Positions 1-9,275 are shown, counted from the stretch's first letter. The stretch is DNA of 64,000 nt from Planctomycetia bacterium (GCA_021413845.1 JAIOPP010000074.1:22807-86806), one strand, 5' to 3'. Numbers and translations: made by a program. Notes: generated from the sequence alone by a model not told the origin.

Positions 1-1
1 C

Positions 2-139
2 GAGCGTCGTCGGCAGGGCTTGCACTTCCGTCGCAACAACGACGACAAGGCCTTCGCCGACCTGATCGTGCTGCGCCTTCCCGACTCGTCGCTGACGACC
101 CTGACGATCGACGAGTTTTCCCGCATTCGCAAGCTGTAG
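2..139 (+). CDS. C-terminal end of an unidentified protein (5' truncated by window edge)
   Basis: Reading frame 2 is open from the first base and ends at TAG 137-139. The visible 45 residues are charged (RRRQG, RRNNDDKAF) and end in SRIRKL. I do not recognise a family. The upstream part lies outside the window, so nothing about function can be said. The radical SAM gene follows 33 nt later on the same strand. Confidence 0.5.
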   Translation, partial: ERRRQGLHFRRNNDDKAFADLIVLRLPDSSLTTLTIDEFSRIRKL

Positions 140-172
140 TCGGCCCAGGCTCCGCTTGCGGCCGAGGTCGCC

Positions 173-1078
173 GTGACTGCTATCGATCGCACTTCGGCGG
201 AAGCCGCGCCGGCCACGCCGCTCTTCACTTCGCACTCGCGTTCGTTCGAGACGAATCGCTTCGTCTATCCCGTCGTCAGCCGGCGCTCGGGAGGCGTTTC
301 GATCGGCGTGAATCTGAATCCCGACAAAGTTTGCAACTTCGATTGCATCTACTGTCAGGTCGATCGGGTGAGCGCGGCGGAAACGAAGTTCGTCGACATG
401 GCGCAGCTCACCGGCGAACTCGACCACATGCTTGAGATCGTCTTAAGCGGCGAACTGTTCGCGCACGGCAAGTTCGCCGCCACGCCGCCGCAGCTTCGCC
501 GCTTAAACGACATCGCCTTCTCCGGCGACGGCGAGCCGACCACGTATCGCAATTTTGACGAGATCATCGCCGCCTGCGCCGAAGTGAAGCGGAAGCATGC
601 GTGCGAGGCCGTGAAAATGGTGCTCATCACCAACGCGAGCATGCTCCATCGTCCGACCGTTGCGCAAGGGCTTGCGATTCTCGACGCGAACAACGGCGAG
701 ATTTGGGCGAAGCTCGAAGCCGGCACCGAGGAGTATTACAAGCTCGTCGAACGAACCGTGATTCCGTTTCGCCAAGTGCTCGACAACATCACGGCCGCGG
801 CGCGCGCCAGGCCGCTGGTGATTCAAGCCCTCTTCATGCGCATCGCCGGCGATGCGCCGAGCGCGGTGGAGCTCGCAGCGTTTTGCGATCGATTGAACGA
901 GATCGGCGCAGCCGGCGGAAAGCTCAAGCTGGTGCAGATCTACACCGTAGCCCGACGCCCGGCCGAGAGCTTCGTCGCGCCGCTCGACGATGCCGAGGTC
1001 GACGCGATCGTGAAGCTCGTCGCCGAGCGAACCGGGCTGACCGTGCAAGCGTTTTACGGCGCAGTCGCCGGCGGTTAA
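173..1078 (+). CDS. Radical SAM protein, TYW1/wyosine-synthetase-like (COG0731 type)
   Basis: A 301-residue protein with the radical SAM cluster motif CNFDCIYC (C54, C58, C61), which binds a [4Fe-4S] cluster for reductive cleavage of S-adenosylmethionine. The lead-in GVNLNPDKVCNFDC and the downstream SGDGEPT segment (the GE motif region) resemble the COG0731 group related to tRNA wyosine biosynthesis enzymes. The substrate in this bacterium is unknown. No auxiliary Cys cluster is evident near the C-terminus. The frame opens with GTG at 173; later starts are possible because the first 25 residues are poorly conserved in character. Its TAA (1076-1078) overlaps the stop of the convergent amidohydrolase gene by 4 nt. 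Confidence 0.85.
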   Translation: MTAIDRTSAEAAPATPLFTSHSRSFETNRFVYPVVSRRSGGVSIGVNLNPDKVCNFDCIYCQVDRVSAAETKFVDMAQLTGELDHMLEIVLSGELFAHGKFAATPPQLRRLNDIAFSGDGEPTTYRNFDEIIAACAEVKRKHACEAVKMVLITNASMLHRPTVAQGLAILDANNGEIWAKLEAGTEEYYKLVERTVIPFRQVLDNITAAARARPLVIQALFMRIAGDAPSAVELAAFCDRLNEIGAAGGKLKLVQIYTVARRPAESFVAPLDDAEVDAIVKLVAERTGLTVQAFYGAVAGG

Positions 1079-2643
1079 TGCTTGTACTTCAACCAGCGGC
1101 CCGGCCAGTCGGGTGCGAGGTCCAGCGGTTTCCCTTCGGCCACGATCGGGCGCCCCGCGACGAACACATGCGCGATGCCGATCGGCGTTTGCCGCGGCTC
1201 GTCGAACGTGGCCCGATCGGCGACGGTCGCGGGATCGAACAGCACGAGATCGGCGAACGCTCCGACGCAGACCGTGCCTCGATCGATCAGCCCGAACCGC
1301 GCGGCCGGGATGCTCGTCGCTTTCCGCACCGCCTCTTCGAGCGTGAACCAACGGCGGTCGCGCACAAGCGGGCCGATGAGACGCGGAAAGCTGCCGAACT
1401 GGCGCGGGTGGACCGGCCCGTCGGGCTGGAAAATGCCGTCGCTGCCGACCATGAACTTTTCGTGTTTCAAGAACGGCTCGACGAGCGCATCGTCGCCGCG
1501 ATGAAACACGCAGAGCACTGCGAGCCCCTCTTCGATCAGCAAGTCGCACAGCGCATCGACCGGCGACTTGCCCACCGCGGCAATGTATTCAGCCAGCGAG
1601 CTCCCTTGATGGCAGGCATTCGCCTTGCTCGGCACCCAGGCGATGCGGATGCGTTCGAGTTGCGGGCGATAAACGGTTGCTAAGTCGAAAGCGAAGCGTT
1701 CGCGGATCGCCGGCTGGCCCAGTTTTCGAACCACGCCGAGCGGCCCGTCGTCCCATGCTTCGTAGGGCAGCAGGGAGTTGAGCATCGTCGAGCCAGGGAG
1801 ATACGGATAGACGTCGAACGAGAAGTCGACCACGTTCACCGCCACCGAGTCGATGCAGCCCAAGACGGCGTCGATCTCTTCCGGAGTGTCGGCCTTCAGG
1901 TGCGAGACGTGCAATTTTACATTAGCTCGCTGCGCAATTGCTACCGCTTCACACAACGCCGGGATGAGTCCACGTTTGTAGCGAATGTGCGTCACGTAGA
2001 TTCCGCCGAACGGCGCAGCGGCCTCGATGACTTCCACCAACTCCTCGGTCGAGGCGTGACACTGGTTCACGTAATCGAGACCGGTCGACACGCCGACGGC
2101 TCCGGCCGCCATTCCTTCTTCAACCATGGCGCGCATCGCACGAAGCTGACGGTCATCGAGCGTGCGCGCGTTCCAACCGGAGGCGAGCACACGCAGATTC
2201 GCGTACGGAATCTGCGCAACGACGTTTTGCGCCGTGCGGCCCTCGAACTGAGAATAGTAGTCTTCGAGCGTTCGCCAGCCACGGTCGTCGGCTTGTTGCA
2301 AGCCGTTGAGAGAGCGGAGGTAGTAGATCCACTCGCGGCGGAGCTCCGCCGAAGTCGGGGCATAAGAGATGCCGTCCGACATCAAGACTTCGGTCGTCAC
2401 CCCTTGCAGCGTCTTGCTCGCGAAATTCGGCTGACGCAGCAGCCAGCCGTCGCTGTGGTTGTGGACGTCGATGAAGCCGGGAGCGACGACGAGCCCGCGG
2501 GCGTCGAGCACGTTCAGGGCGTCGTCCGGATCGAGCTTGCCGACCACGGCGATCCGATCGCCGCGGATCGCGACATCGGCCTCGTAGCGCTGCCGGCCGG
2601 AACCATCGACGACGGTTCCGCCGCGAATCACGAGATCGTACAT
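1075..2643 (-). CDS. N-acyl-D-amino-acid deacylase-like amidohydrolase
   Basis: A 522-residue member of the amidohydrolase superfamily, closest in layout to D-aminoacylases. The N-terminal small beta domain leads to the metal motif DVHNHSDG (H61, H63). Later motifs are VTHIRYK, VSHLKAD and GSDGIFQPDG, corresponding to the family's His, His and Asp metal/catalytic residues. Predicted reaction: hydrolysis of an N-acyl or related amide bond in the cytoplasm. In characterised D-aminoacylases a Cys ligand sits in a GNCG motif after GVTTEV; here the equivalent is MSDG with Asp (D90), so substrate or metal use may differ. It is the last gene of a minus-strand run behind the esterase (48 nt gap) and overlaps the radical SAM stop. 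Confidence 0.85.
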   Translation of the reverse strand: MYDLVIRGGTVVDGSGRQRYEADVAIRGDRIAVVGKLDPDDALNVLDARGLVVAPGFIDVHNHSDGWLLRQPNFASKTLQGVTTEVLMSDGISYAPTSAELRREWIYYLRSLNGLQQADDRGWRTLEDYYSQFEGRTAQNVVAQIPYANLRVLASGWNARTLDDRQLRAMRAMVEEGMAAGAVGVSTGLDYVNQCHASTEELVEVIEAAAPFGGIYVTHIRYKRGLIPALCEAVAIAQRANVKLHVSHLKADTPEEIDAVLGCIDSVAVNVVDFSFDVYPYLPGSTMLNSLLPYEAWDDGPLGVVRKLGQPAIRERFAFDLATVYRPQLERIRIAWVPSKANACHQGSSLAEYIAAVGKSPVDALCDLLIEEGLAVLCVFHRGDDALVEPFLKHEKFMVGSDGIFQPDGPVHPRQFGSFPRLIGPLVRDRRWFTLEEAVRKATSIPAARFGLIDRGTVCVGAFADLVLFDPATVADRATFDEPRQTPIGIAHVFVAGRPIVAEGKPLDLAPDWPGRWLKYKH

Positions 2644-2691
2644 TCCAAGCTCACCTTCTCGCTCGCAGCGCGAAGCGACTCCGCCGAAGTG

Positions 2692-4776
2692 TTATCGTGC
2701 CGCAGCCGTCTTGGCCGGGGCCGCCGGCGGCTCGTCTTTCGGGCGGACTTCCCACCGCTCGCCGAAGAAATCGGCCGCCGCGATCTTCCCCGGCAGAACC
2801 GGATCGGGCTTCTGACGAAGATCGACGACCGCCCAATCGGGCAGCATCGGCACCTGGCGGGCATTGTTCAAATAAGCGTATTCGCGAAACGTGAACGAGC
2901 TGTTCGTCACCACGTAACGGTTCGGGTTCAACGGGTTCGGGTAGATCAGAATCGGCGCGTGATGCTCGGCCGCGAACTTGCTTTCGACTTCGCCGGAGCC
3001 GACGACGAGCGAGTCGCCGGAGTATTTCAGAGGCAACTTATCGGCGATGCGGGCCCACACGGAGTTGGCTTGGTCGTCGCCCCAGAGAACGAGATTCGCG
3101 CCGGCGATGTCGGCGTCGGTGATCTCTTTGTCGAGCTTCACACGGGCCTGTCCGCGAAAGTGGCGGCGCCAATGTTCGATCGCTCGTTCAAGCTCGGCTT
3201 TGCTCCAGGCGTCGACCAACTCGCTCCGGCATTTACCGCTCGGGCGGACGAAGATGAAGGAGTCCATGAAGGCGTCGTCGATCGGTCCTTGCAGGTCGTG
3301 GCGTTTGACGAGCCCTTCGACGGGGGCCGGCCCGAGCTTCCAATCTTCTCCGACCTTGTGCAACTGCATCCGGCAACCACGGTCGCTCTGCAAGCCCGGC
3401 CCGGCGATCGTTTGCCCGTCGACTTCGAGCTCGATCGGTTGATCGAAGGCCGTGCTCAAGAGCGCGCCGGGCGGATAGTCGACCGTGAAGGCCGTGACGT
3501 TCGACGTCGAAACGGTGTACTCGTTCCACTCCAAGCGAGCGGGCTCCCAATGCCGCCCGACGGCGTCGATCGCGTACTGTCCGGCGACGTTGTATTTGAG
3601 CGTGTAAGTGACGAACGCGCCGGTTACGGGAAGGGCGTCTTTCGGGCTCCTGAGAATGCTCGTCATGCGGCGTTCGATTTCGTCGCGCGCCTTAGGCTCA
3701 AAGGAGTGGCCGGTCTTCGGGCCGATGATGTGGGTGAGCTCCAAGCCTTCTTCGGCGAGCGCCGCAGCCATGATGTCGGCCGCTTGCTTCTGCTTGTCGT
3801 TCTCGCCGCTGTAGGCCACGGTCGGGCAAAGATAAAGATTCACGGCCCAATCGGGACAGTCGTACAGATGCAGCAGGCTTTGCTGATACACGGTCGGGTT
3901 GATCTTTTCGTTTTGAAACTTCGCCAAGAAATCAGGCGTTTCGCTGAAGCCGGCGCCGGGATTCGCCGCGACCCATAACGTCGGGTAGTGGACGGCGAGA
4001 TGCCATGTCGATGCGCCCCCCATCGAGAAGCCGCGCACGCTGATCAGGTCGTCGTTGATCTTGTAGTGCTTCTTCACGCTCTCGAGCGCTTCGAAGACGT
4101 CTGTTTCGCCGGCAAACTTGTTGGCGTTCGAGTAGCGACCATAAGGATGCAGGACGATCGTATCTTCCGGCGCGAACGTGCCGACTTTCTTGCGGCGATC
4201 TTGGAGGAAGTTGACCTCGCTCAGCGTTTCGCCTCGGCCATGGAACCAGAAGTCGAGCCGATAGCGATAAGGGCCCGGCACGTAGCTCGACGGTATCACT
4301 AGGCCGTACGGTTGCACGGAATGATCGATCTTCGAGACGTAGCCGCGAACGACGAGGCCGGTCTGCGTCGTCCACGGAGCGCGCCCTGCGGCGAGGTCCG
4401 TGGCGCGCTGCTTCCCTTCGGCGAGAAGTTCGAGCGCCGCGGCGGTTTCCTTGAGGTCGAAGAACTCTTGATAGGTGAGTGCCGCGGCGACCGCTTCGCG
4501 ATAGATGCGCACGTCGGGCAAGAGCTCGAGCACGCGCGGTTCTTTCGATTTCAAGAGGGGCGCGAGTGCGTCGTCGAGCTCCTTCAAGCCGGCTTCGAGC
4601 TCCGCTTTCGTTGCGGCCGGCAACTCGACGCCGAGCTTCGGAATGCGCCGCACATCGGCAGGCTTGTTGTCGGTCGGACCATCGGCACGAACATTCGCCG
4701 GCGAGGCAACCAGCAGGCAGAAAATGCCGAGCAGCGACGACAACGGTGCGGCGGCGAAGGGAAAGCGGCGAGACAT
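2692..4776 (-). CDS. Secreted alpha/beta-hydrolase (esterase/prolyl-oligopeptidase-like)
   Basis: A 694-residue protein with an N-terminal signal peptide (hydrophobic stretch about residues 8-30 ending SPANVRADG). An N-terminal helical region of about 120 residues precedes an alpha/beta-hydrolase domain with nucleophile elbow GFSMGG (S251), a probable acid at D327 (SGEND) and His at GPKTGHSF (H357). The remaining ~300 residues, mostly beta-like, resemble accessory regions of large planctomycete periplasmic esterases. Expected location is periplasm or outside. Substrate is unknown; an ester or short peptide is the family expectation. It lies 96 nt downstream of a small secreted protein and 48 nt upstream of the amidohydrolase. 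Confidence 0.8.
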   Translation of the reverse strand: MSRRFPFAAAPLSSLLGIFCLLVASPANVRADGPTDNKPADVRRIPKLGVELPAATKAELEAGLKELDDALAPLLKSKEPRVLELLPDVRIYREAVAAALTYQEFFDLKETAAALELLAEGKQRATDLAAGRAPWTTQTGLVVRGYVSKIDHSVQPYGLVIPSSYVPGPYRYRLDFWFHGRGETLSEVNFLQDRRKKVGTFAPEDTIVLHPYGRYSNANKFAGETDVFEALESVKKHYKINDDLISVRGFSMGGASTWHLAVHYPTLWVAANPGAGFSETPDFLAKFQNEKINPTVYQQSLLHLYDCPDWAVNLYLCPTVAYSGENDKQKQAADIMAAALAEEGLELTHIIGPKTGHSFEPKARDEIERRMTSILRSPKDALPVTGAFVTYTLKYNVAGQYAIDAVGRHWEPARLEWNEYTVSTSNVTAFTVDYPPGALLSTAFDQPIELEVDGQTIAGPGLQSDRGCRMQLHKVGEDWKLGPAPVEGLVKRHDLQGPIDDAFMDSFIFVRPSGKCRSELVDAWSKAELERAIEHWRRHFRGQARVKLDKEITDADIAGANLVLWGDDQANSVWARIADKLPLKYSGDSLVVGSGEVESKFAAEHHAPILIYPNPLNPNRYVVTNSSFTFREYAYLNNARQVPMLPDWAVVDLRQKPDPVLPGKIAAADFFGERWEVRPKDEPPAAPAKTAAAR

Positions 4777-4872
4777 CGGCAGAGGCTCCAGTTCACGATT
4801 CCGGCAAAGCGCGAGACCGTGAAACTACCGCAGACCGGGGGCCAGAGCAATCGGCCGGAGCAAAACGGAGGA

Positions 4873-5220
4873 CTAAAGCGTAACGCCGAGCTTCGCGGCG
4901 CGCTTGCGGATCGCGAATTGGAAATAAATGAACGGATAATGCGAGCTCTGCGAGCGCGCATAGTCGAATGTCTCGTTCACCATTTTCTGCGGGATCGAAC
5001 CGTTGTCGATGTTCGCGACCACTGTCTGAATGAACGTGAAATCGCTCGGGCGACGAGCCTTCAGCCCCTTCTCCAGCTGTTGCTTGAACGTGAACGATGG
5101 AGAAAGCCCTTTGCCGAGCGTCGGGGGCTCGGCAATCAGACGAGCCGCATGCGCGAAGCCCGATAAGACGACCGCCGACAGCAGGGCGCAACGAGCGAAG
5201 AAGGTACGGCGCGTCGACAT
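4873..5220 (-). CDS. Small secreted hypothetical protein
   Basis: A 115-residue protein starting MSTRRTFFARCALLSAVVLSGFAHA, a signal peptide with a twin-arginine-like TRRTFFA start and an AHA-type cleavage site near residue 25. The mature part, about 90 residues, is basic and probably alpha-helical (PSFTFKQQLEKGLKARRPSDF). I do not recognise a family. It precedes the esterase gene in the same direction, and the strand-wide run suggests co-transcription. The codon pattern fits a real gene better than the frames opposite. Confidence 0.6.
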   Translation of the reverse strand: MSTRRTFFARCALLSAVVLSGFAHAARLIAEPPTLGKGLSPSFTFKQQLEKGLKARRPSDFTFIQTVVANIDNGSIPQKMVNETFDYARSQSSHYPFIYFQFAIRKRAAKLGVTL

Positions 5221-5345
5221 GGTTCACCCTGGAAGTGCGAAGTCTTCCGGGGCTTGTACCTAAGCCGGGTGCGGCGAGCAAGGTCGCTTCGCGCCGGCAG
5301 GCATATGCGAGCGTGCAAGAACATCAGCCGCTCGCACCGACGCTA

Positions 5346-6026
5346 TCACAGGTGGCAGCTGGTCTTGCCGCGCTTTTCGTTGTACTGCTGATGGTAGCCT
5401 TCGGCCGGGTAATACTTCACGAACGGCACGATCTGCGTGACGACCGGTCGGCCCCAGCGCTTGCTATCGTCCAAACGTTGCTTCGCTTCTTCGGCGGCGA
5501 GGCGTTGCGCGTCGCTATGGGCAAACACGACGGAACGGTATTGCGTACCGAAGTCGGGGCCTTGGCTATTGAGCGTCGTCGGGTTGTGGTTCTTAAAGAA
5601 GATGTCGAGCAATTGCGCGTAGGACACCTGCTCGGGATCGAACTCGACCTGTACCACCTCGGCGTGGCCGGTCGCCGAAGTGCAAACGTCTTCGTAGGTC
5701 GGGTTATCCGTCTGCCCGCCGGAGTAGCCGACGGAAGTGCTCAACACGCCGGGGAGAGCGCGGAACGTCGACTCAACACCCCAGAAACATCCGGCGCCGA
5801 AGGTCGCTTGTTCGACTTTGCCGCTCTTCGATTCGGCGATCTTCGAGGTAATCATTTTCTTCGTCTCCTGCGGGGCGTTCTTTTGGATCGAATCGATCGG
5901 CTCGGCGCACGGTTCACCAAACACGGTCGGAGGAATGTTGCCGGCGTAGTACAGAGCCCCCGCTGCAACAGCCGACAACACGCCCATTGCGAGCACGGTG
6001 GCGACGACGATAAATCGGTTCGTCAT
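5346..6026 (-). CDS. msrA: Peptide methionine sulfoxide reductase A, membrane-anchored or exported
   Basis: Repairs oxidised methionine (S-sulfoxide) in proteins. The catalytic motif GCFWG is present (Cys80 from the chosen start), followed by the GHAEVVQVEFDP region and a C-terminal SCHL with a likely resolving Cys. An N-terminal hydrophobic segment of about 22 residues (IVVATVLAMGVLSAVAAGAL) and a ~35-residue linker precede the catalytic domain, so it should act outside the cytoplasmic membrane. The start at 6026 (MTNRF) is preferred: GGGAAG lies 9 nt upstream, and a TATAAT -10 box sits at 6087-6082. An in-frame start 15 nt further up is possible. Confidence 0.93.
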   Translation of the reverse strand: MTNRFIVVATVLAMGVLSAVAAGALYYAGNIPPTVFGEPCAEPIDSIQKNAPQETKKMITSKIAESKSGKVEQATFGAGCFWGVESTFRALPGVLSTSVGYSGGQTDNPTYEDVCTSATGHAEVVQVEFDPEQVSYAQLLDIFFKNHNPTTLNSQGPDFGTQYRSVVFAHSDAQRLAAEEAKQRLDDSKRWGRPVVTQIVPFVKYYPAEGYHQQYNEKRGKTSCHL

Positions 6027-6081
6027 GGCGACACTTCCCATCTACGCAAGCTGCTTAGAAACCGTTCGTACGACGGAATCT

Positions 6082-6087
6082 ATTATA
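6082..6087 (-). promoter_or_regulatory. Candidate -10 box for msrA
   Basis: The minus strand reads TATAAT at 6087-6082, a perfect sigma-70-type -10 hexamer, about 55 nt upstream of the msrA ATG. No good -35 is seen at the expected spacing. It lies between the end of the response regulator gene (6153) and msrA, so msrA probably has its own promoter. Confidence 0.5.
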
Positions 6088-6152
6088 GCGGGGTCGGCGC
6101 CGACGTCGCTATGTCGATCGCCATGCCGTCGAAAATCGAATTCGCGGCAGGC

Positions 6153-7532
6153 TCAGACCTCGCCGGTCCACCCTTTCAGGCGGCGTTGCAATGTGCGGAC
6201 GGAGATGCCGAGGGCCTCGGCGGCCCGAGTTCGGTTCCCTTCCATCCGTTTCAGAGTCTGCAAAATCACCGATTTTTCGAGCCGCGAAAGTTGCAGATCG
6301 TCGGCCGCCGAGCTTTCGTCGGCCGGTTCGGCGACCGCACCTTCCGGTCGTATTCCGGCGATGTTCGCCGGCAGGTCGTGCAGCGTCAGTTCTTGCGATG
6401 CCGACAGCACGATCATGCTCTCCAGACAGTTGCGCAGCTCGCGCACGTTTCCGGGCCAATCGTAGCTGATGAGAAAGCCGTGCAGCTCGGCAGTCAGCTT
6501 CGGCAGGGGCTTTTGAATGCCCGACGCGAAGCGGGACGCCAAGTGATGCACGAGCAGCGGGATGTCTTCGCGCCGTTCGCGCAGCGGCGGCATCTCGATC
6601 GTGACGACGTTCAGTCGCTGGAACAGCTCTTCGCGAAAGCGTTTCTCTTGCACCATCTTGCGCAGGTTGTTGCTCGACGCCGCGATGAGCCGGGCGTTGA
6701 CCATGCGATCTTCGCTGCTGCCGACCCGTTGCACGATCTGCGTTTCGAGAGCGCGCAACAACTTGGCCTGCGACGGCAACGGGAAGCCGCCGACTTCGTC
6801 GATGAACAACGTGCCGCCGTCGGCCGCTTCGAACCGCCCGATGCGATCGGCCGTGGCGCCGTGGAACGCCCCTTGAACGTGCCCGAAAAGTTCGCTGTCG
6901 ATGAGCGCCTCGGGCACGGCGGCGAGATCGATCACGACGAACGGCTTCGCGGCACGGGTGCTATGCGCATGGAGCGCTTCGGCGACCAATTCCTTGCCGG
7001 TGCCGGGCTCACCGACGATGAGGACGATCGAATCGCTCGGGGCGACGCGGCGCACTTGCTGCCGCACGCGCTCGATGCCGGTCGACACGCCGATCAACCG
7101 TTCGACTCCGTGGGCGACGTCGACGGCCCGAGCGGTGGAAGAACTTTTATCGGCGGCTTCCGCGAGGAGGCATTCGCGAATCAGGTCGAGCAGCTTCGGA
7201 GGGTCGATCGGCTTCGTCAGAAAATCGGTTGCGCCGAGCTTCATGGCGCTCACGGCGGAGTCGACGTCGCCGTAGGCGGTCACGACGATGAAGGGGGTCG
7301 AGGGACGGCGGCCGCGCCACGTGCGCATCAGATCCAAACCGTTTCGCGCACCCATTTTCAGGTCGGTAACGACGAGCGAGACGGGCTCATCGAGCAACGT
7401 CAGCGCGTGGTCCGGGTTGTGCGCCGTGAGGACTTCATAGCCTTCGAGCTTGAGCACGCGGGCCAGCGCTTCGCGCTCGCCCGGCCCATCTTCGACGACC
7501 AAGATTCGGTGCTTCGCGTGATGATCTTCCAT
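6153..7532 (-). CDS. NtrC-family sigma-54-type response regulator
   Basis: A 459-residue protein with three domains. The receiver (1-120) has the acidic pair E14/D15, phosphoacceptor D57 (VVTDLKM), T85 and K107. The AAA+ domain (about 145-375) has Walker A GEPGTGKE (174-181) and Walker B GGTLFIDEVGG. The C-terminal Fis-type HTH contains NRTRAAEALGISVRTLQRRL. It should be phosphorylated by the kinase encoded immediately upstream (gap 51 nt). The sigma-54-contact loop reads GAFHGA (221-226) rather than the canonical GAFTGA, so its ability to drive sigma-54 open-complex formation may be altered. Target genes are unknown. Confidence 0.92.
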   Translation of the reverse strand: MEDHHAKHRILVVEDGPGEREALARVLKLEGYEVLTAHNPDHALTLLDEPVSLVVTDLKMGARNGLDLMRTWRGRRPSTPFIVVTAYGDVDSAVSAMKLGATDFLTKPIDPPKLLDLIRECLLAEAADKSSSTARAVDVAHGVERLIGVSTGIERVRQQVRRVAPSDSIVLIVGEPGTGKELVAEALHAHSTRAAKPFVVIDLAAVPEALIDSELFGHVQGAFHGATADRIGRFEAADGGTLFIDEVGGFPLPSQAKLLRALETQIVQRVGSSEDRMVNARLIAASSNNLRKMVQEKRFREELFQRLNVVTIEMPPLRERREDIPLLVHHLASRFASGIQKPLPKLTAELHGFLISYDWPGNVRELRNCLESMIVLSASQELTLHDLPANIAGIRPEGAVAEPADESSAADDLQLSRLEKSVILQTLKRMEGNRTRAAEALGISVRTLQRRLKGWTGEV

Positions 7533-7583
7533 ACGTCCGATTCGATGATAATGCGATGGTGTGCGTCGAGGAGGGAGAGCCGT

Positions 7584-9035
7584 TTACGACAATGCCATTG
7601 CCGACGATGAAACCGAAGCGGCGACTTGTTTCGAGGACTTCACCAACGGCAGCTCGACTTGAAATACCGCGCCGCGCGGATTGCCGCGGCGGGCCGTGAT
7701 CTTGCCGCCGGCTTCTTCGACGTAGCGTTTGACCAGCGTCAGGCCGAGACCGGTCCCGAGTTCCTTGGTCGAAAAGAACGGATCGAAAATGCGCTCGGCT
7801 TCGGCCGTCGGCAGCCCGACGCCCGTGTCGCTCACAGTGAGCGTCAGCCAATCGCCGGAGCGCTGCAGGTCGACCGCGATGCGCCCCTCGGGCCCGACCG
7901 CTTCCATCGCGTTCTTCAACAAGTTCAGCCCTATTTGGCGAAAGCGACCCCGATCGATTTTGGTGCGGAAGGCATCGGAATCGCCGGCGAGCGAGAAGTC
8001 GATCCGATCGCGCTGCAAGAGCGGAGTGAGAAAGCCGACGACCGAGCGGAGCTCCGTCGACACGTCGATGAGCTCCTGGTGCGCTTGCTCGGGCCGAGCA
8101 TATTCCAGCATCGTTCGCAGCAGACCGTCGACTCGATCGATCTCATGAACGGTCTCTTCGATGACGCCCGGCTGGTCCCCTTGATCGCCGGCATTTCCGG
8201 CGTTGGATAGTTTTTGAATCACATGCAGATTCAAGCGAATCGCATTGAGCGGGTTGCGAATTTCATGCGCGATGCCGCCGGCAAGTTGGCCCAGATCGGC
8301 GAGGCGACGGACATGCCCCATCGCGACCGCACTTTGCAAGCTGGAAAGGCGCTTCGCGATTTGAAAGAGGGAGAAGCCGGCAAGGAGCACGACGGCCGAG
8401 ATAATGAGAAACGCGACAGACCAGCGATAGGTCGTGGCGCGGCGTTTCAAGGCGAGCTCTTGCTCGAACCATTTCAAGTTGAAACCGGAATGGTAGGTCC
8501 CGATTTCCGCGGCGTCTTGAAAAATCGGAATCATAATATCGAGCGCCGTGTCGCCCCCCGTGAGGCGAGGATCGGTCGTTTCGACGACGTCGTCGCCGGC
8601 GATCGGAACCCGTTGCCGATACCAAGAGCCGTCGAGTTTTCCTCCCTCGAGCTTTTGCAGATGATGCACGAGAATGCGCCCGTCGACATCGGTCAACGCG
8701 GCGTAGATCCGGGAAGGGTCGCCTTGAATCGCGCGGATCCATTGCGCATGGAGAAACTGCTTCAACTTCGGTGAGTCGAGCTTGCCGGGTTCATTCTCTG
8801 AATTCATGATCTCATGAATTCTTAAGACCGAGCGGACGCCATGCGTGCGGAGCGTGTTGACTTTTTCCTGCAGCAAGCTGACGCGGGCCTCTTCGAAATC
8901 GACACTCGCGCCCCAAGCGGCGATCGCCAGCACCGTCAGCAGCGCTAACCCAAACGAAGCGTAAGCGGCGAGCATCCACGGCTGGCGGCGGCTGGGAAAC
9001 CGGCTATCGCGATGCAAACCGTCCGCATGCGACAT
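7584..9035 (-). CDS. Membrane sensor histidine kinase
   Basis: A 483-residue kinase. TM helices at about residues 20-43 and 205-227 flank a ~160-residue extracytoplasmic sensor region with no recognised signature. The H-box is LAGGIAHEIRNPLN (H257). The HATPase domain shows an N-box (NLLKNAMEAV), G1 (DTGVGL) and G2 (GTGLGLTLVKRY). Resembles NtrB/AtoS-type kinases that pair with sigma-54 activators. GGGAG lies 9 nt before the ATG. It is the first gene of a two-gene operon with the response regulator. A 14-bp palindrome lies about 85 nt upstream and could be an operator. Confidence 0.93.
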   Translation of the reverse strand: MSHADGLHRDSRFPSRRQPWMLAAYASFGLALLTVLAIAAWGASVDFEEARVSLLQEKVNTLRTHGVRSVLRIHEIMNSENEPGKLDSPKLKQFLHAQWIRAIQGDPSRIYAALTDVDGRILVHHLQKLEGGKLDGSWYRQRVPIAGDDVVETTDPRLTGGDTALDIMIPIFQDAAEIGTYHSGFNLKWFEQELALKRRATTYRWSVAFLIISAVVLLAGFSLFQIAKRLSSLQSAVAMGHVRRLADLGQLAGGIAHEIRNPLNAIRLNLHVIQKLSNAGNAGDQGDQPGVIEETVHEIDRVDGLLRTMLEYARPEQAHQELIDVSTELRSVVGFLTPLLQRDRIDFSLAGDSDAFRTKIDRGRFRQIGLNLLKNAMEAVGPEGRIAVDLQRSGDWLTLTVSDTGVGLPTAEAERIFDPFFSTKELGTGLGLTLVKRYVEEAGGKITARRGNPRGAVFQVELPLVKSSKQVAASVSSSAMALS

Positions 9036-9120
9036 ACCGAAGCTCTCCCATGCGAATTAATCAACGGCTGCGTAATCGCGGTGAACATGACCAAGCTCGC
9101 ACCCGCTTGCGAATAAGAAG

Positions 9121-9134
9121 TGCGGTCGACCGCA
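9121..9134. promoter_or_regulatory. 14-bp perfect palindrome upstream of the sensor kinase operon
   Basis: TGCGGTCGACCGCA is self-complementary over all 14 bases. It lies in the gap between the kinase start (9035) and the methyltransferase stop (9276), a position suiting an operator for the two-component operon. Binding protein unknown. Confidence 0.35.
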
Positions 9135-9275
9135 TTATGTTTTATTGTCGGCTCGATCCGCAATCGGAGTACCGCCTAACATGGGGAAATGGGCGCAATA
9201 CCGCTCGAAGTGCGTCAATTTGTCGCACCGAATCTACGAGACCGAACTTATCGGAGAGACGTCCTAACCGACGGC

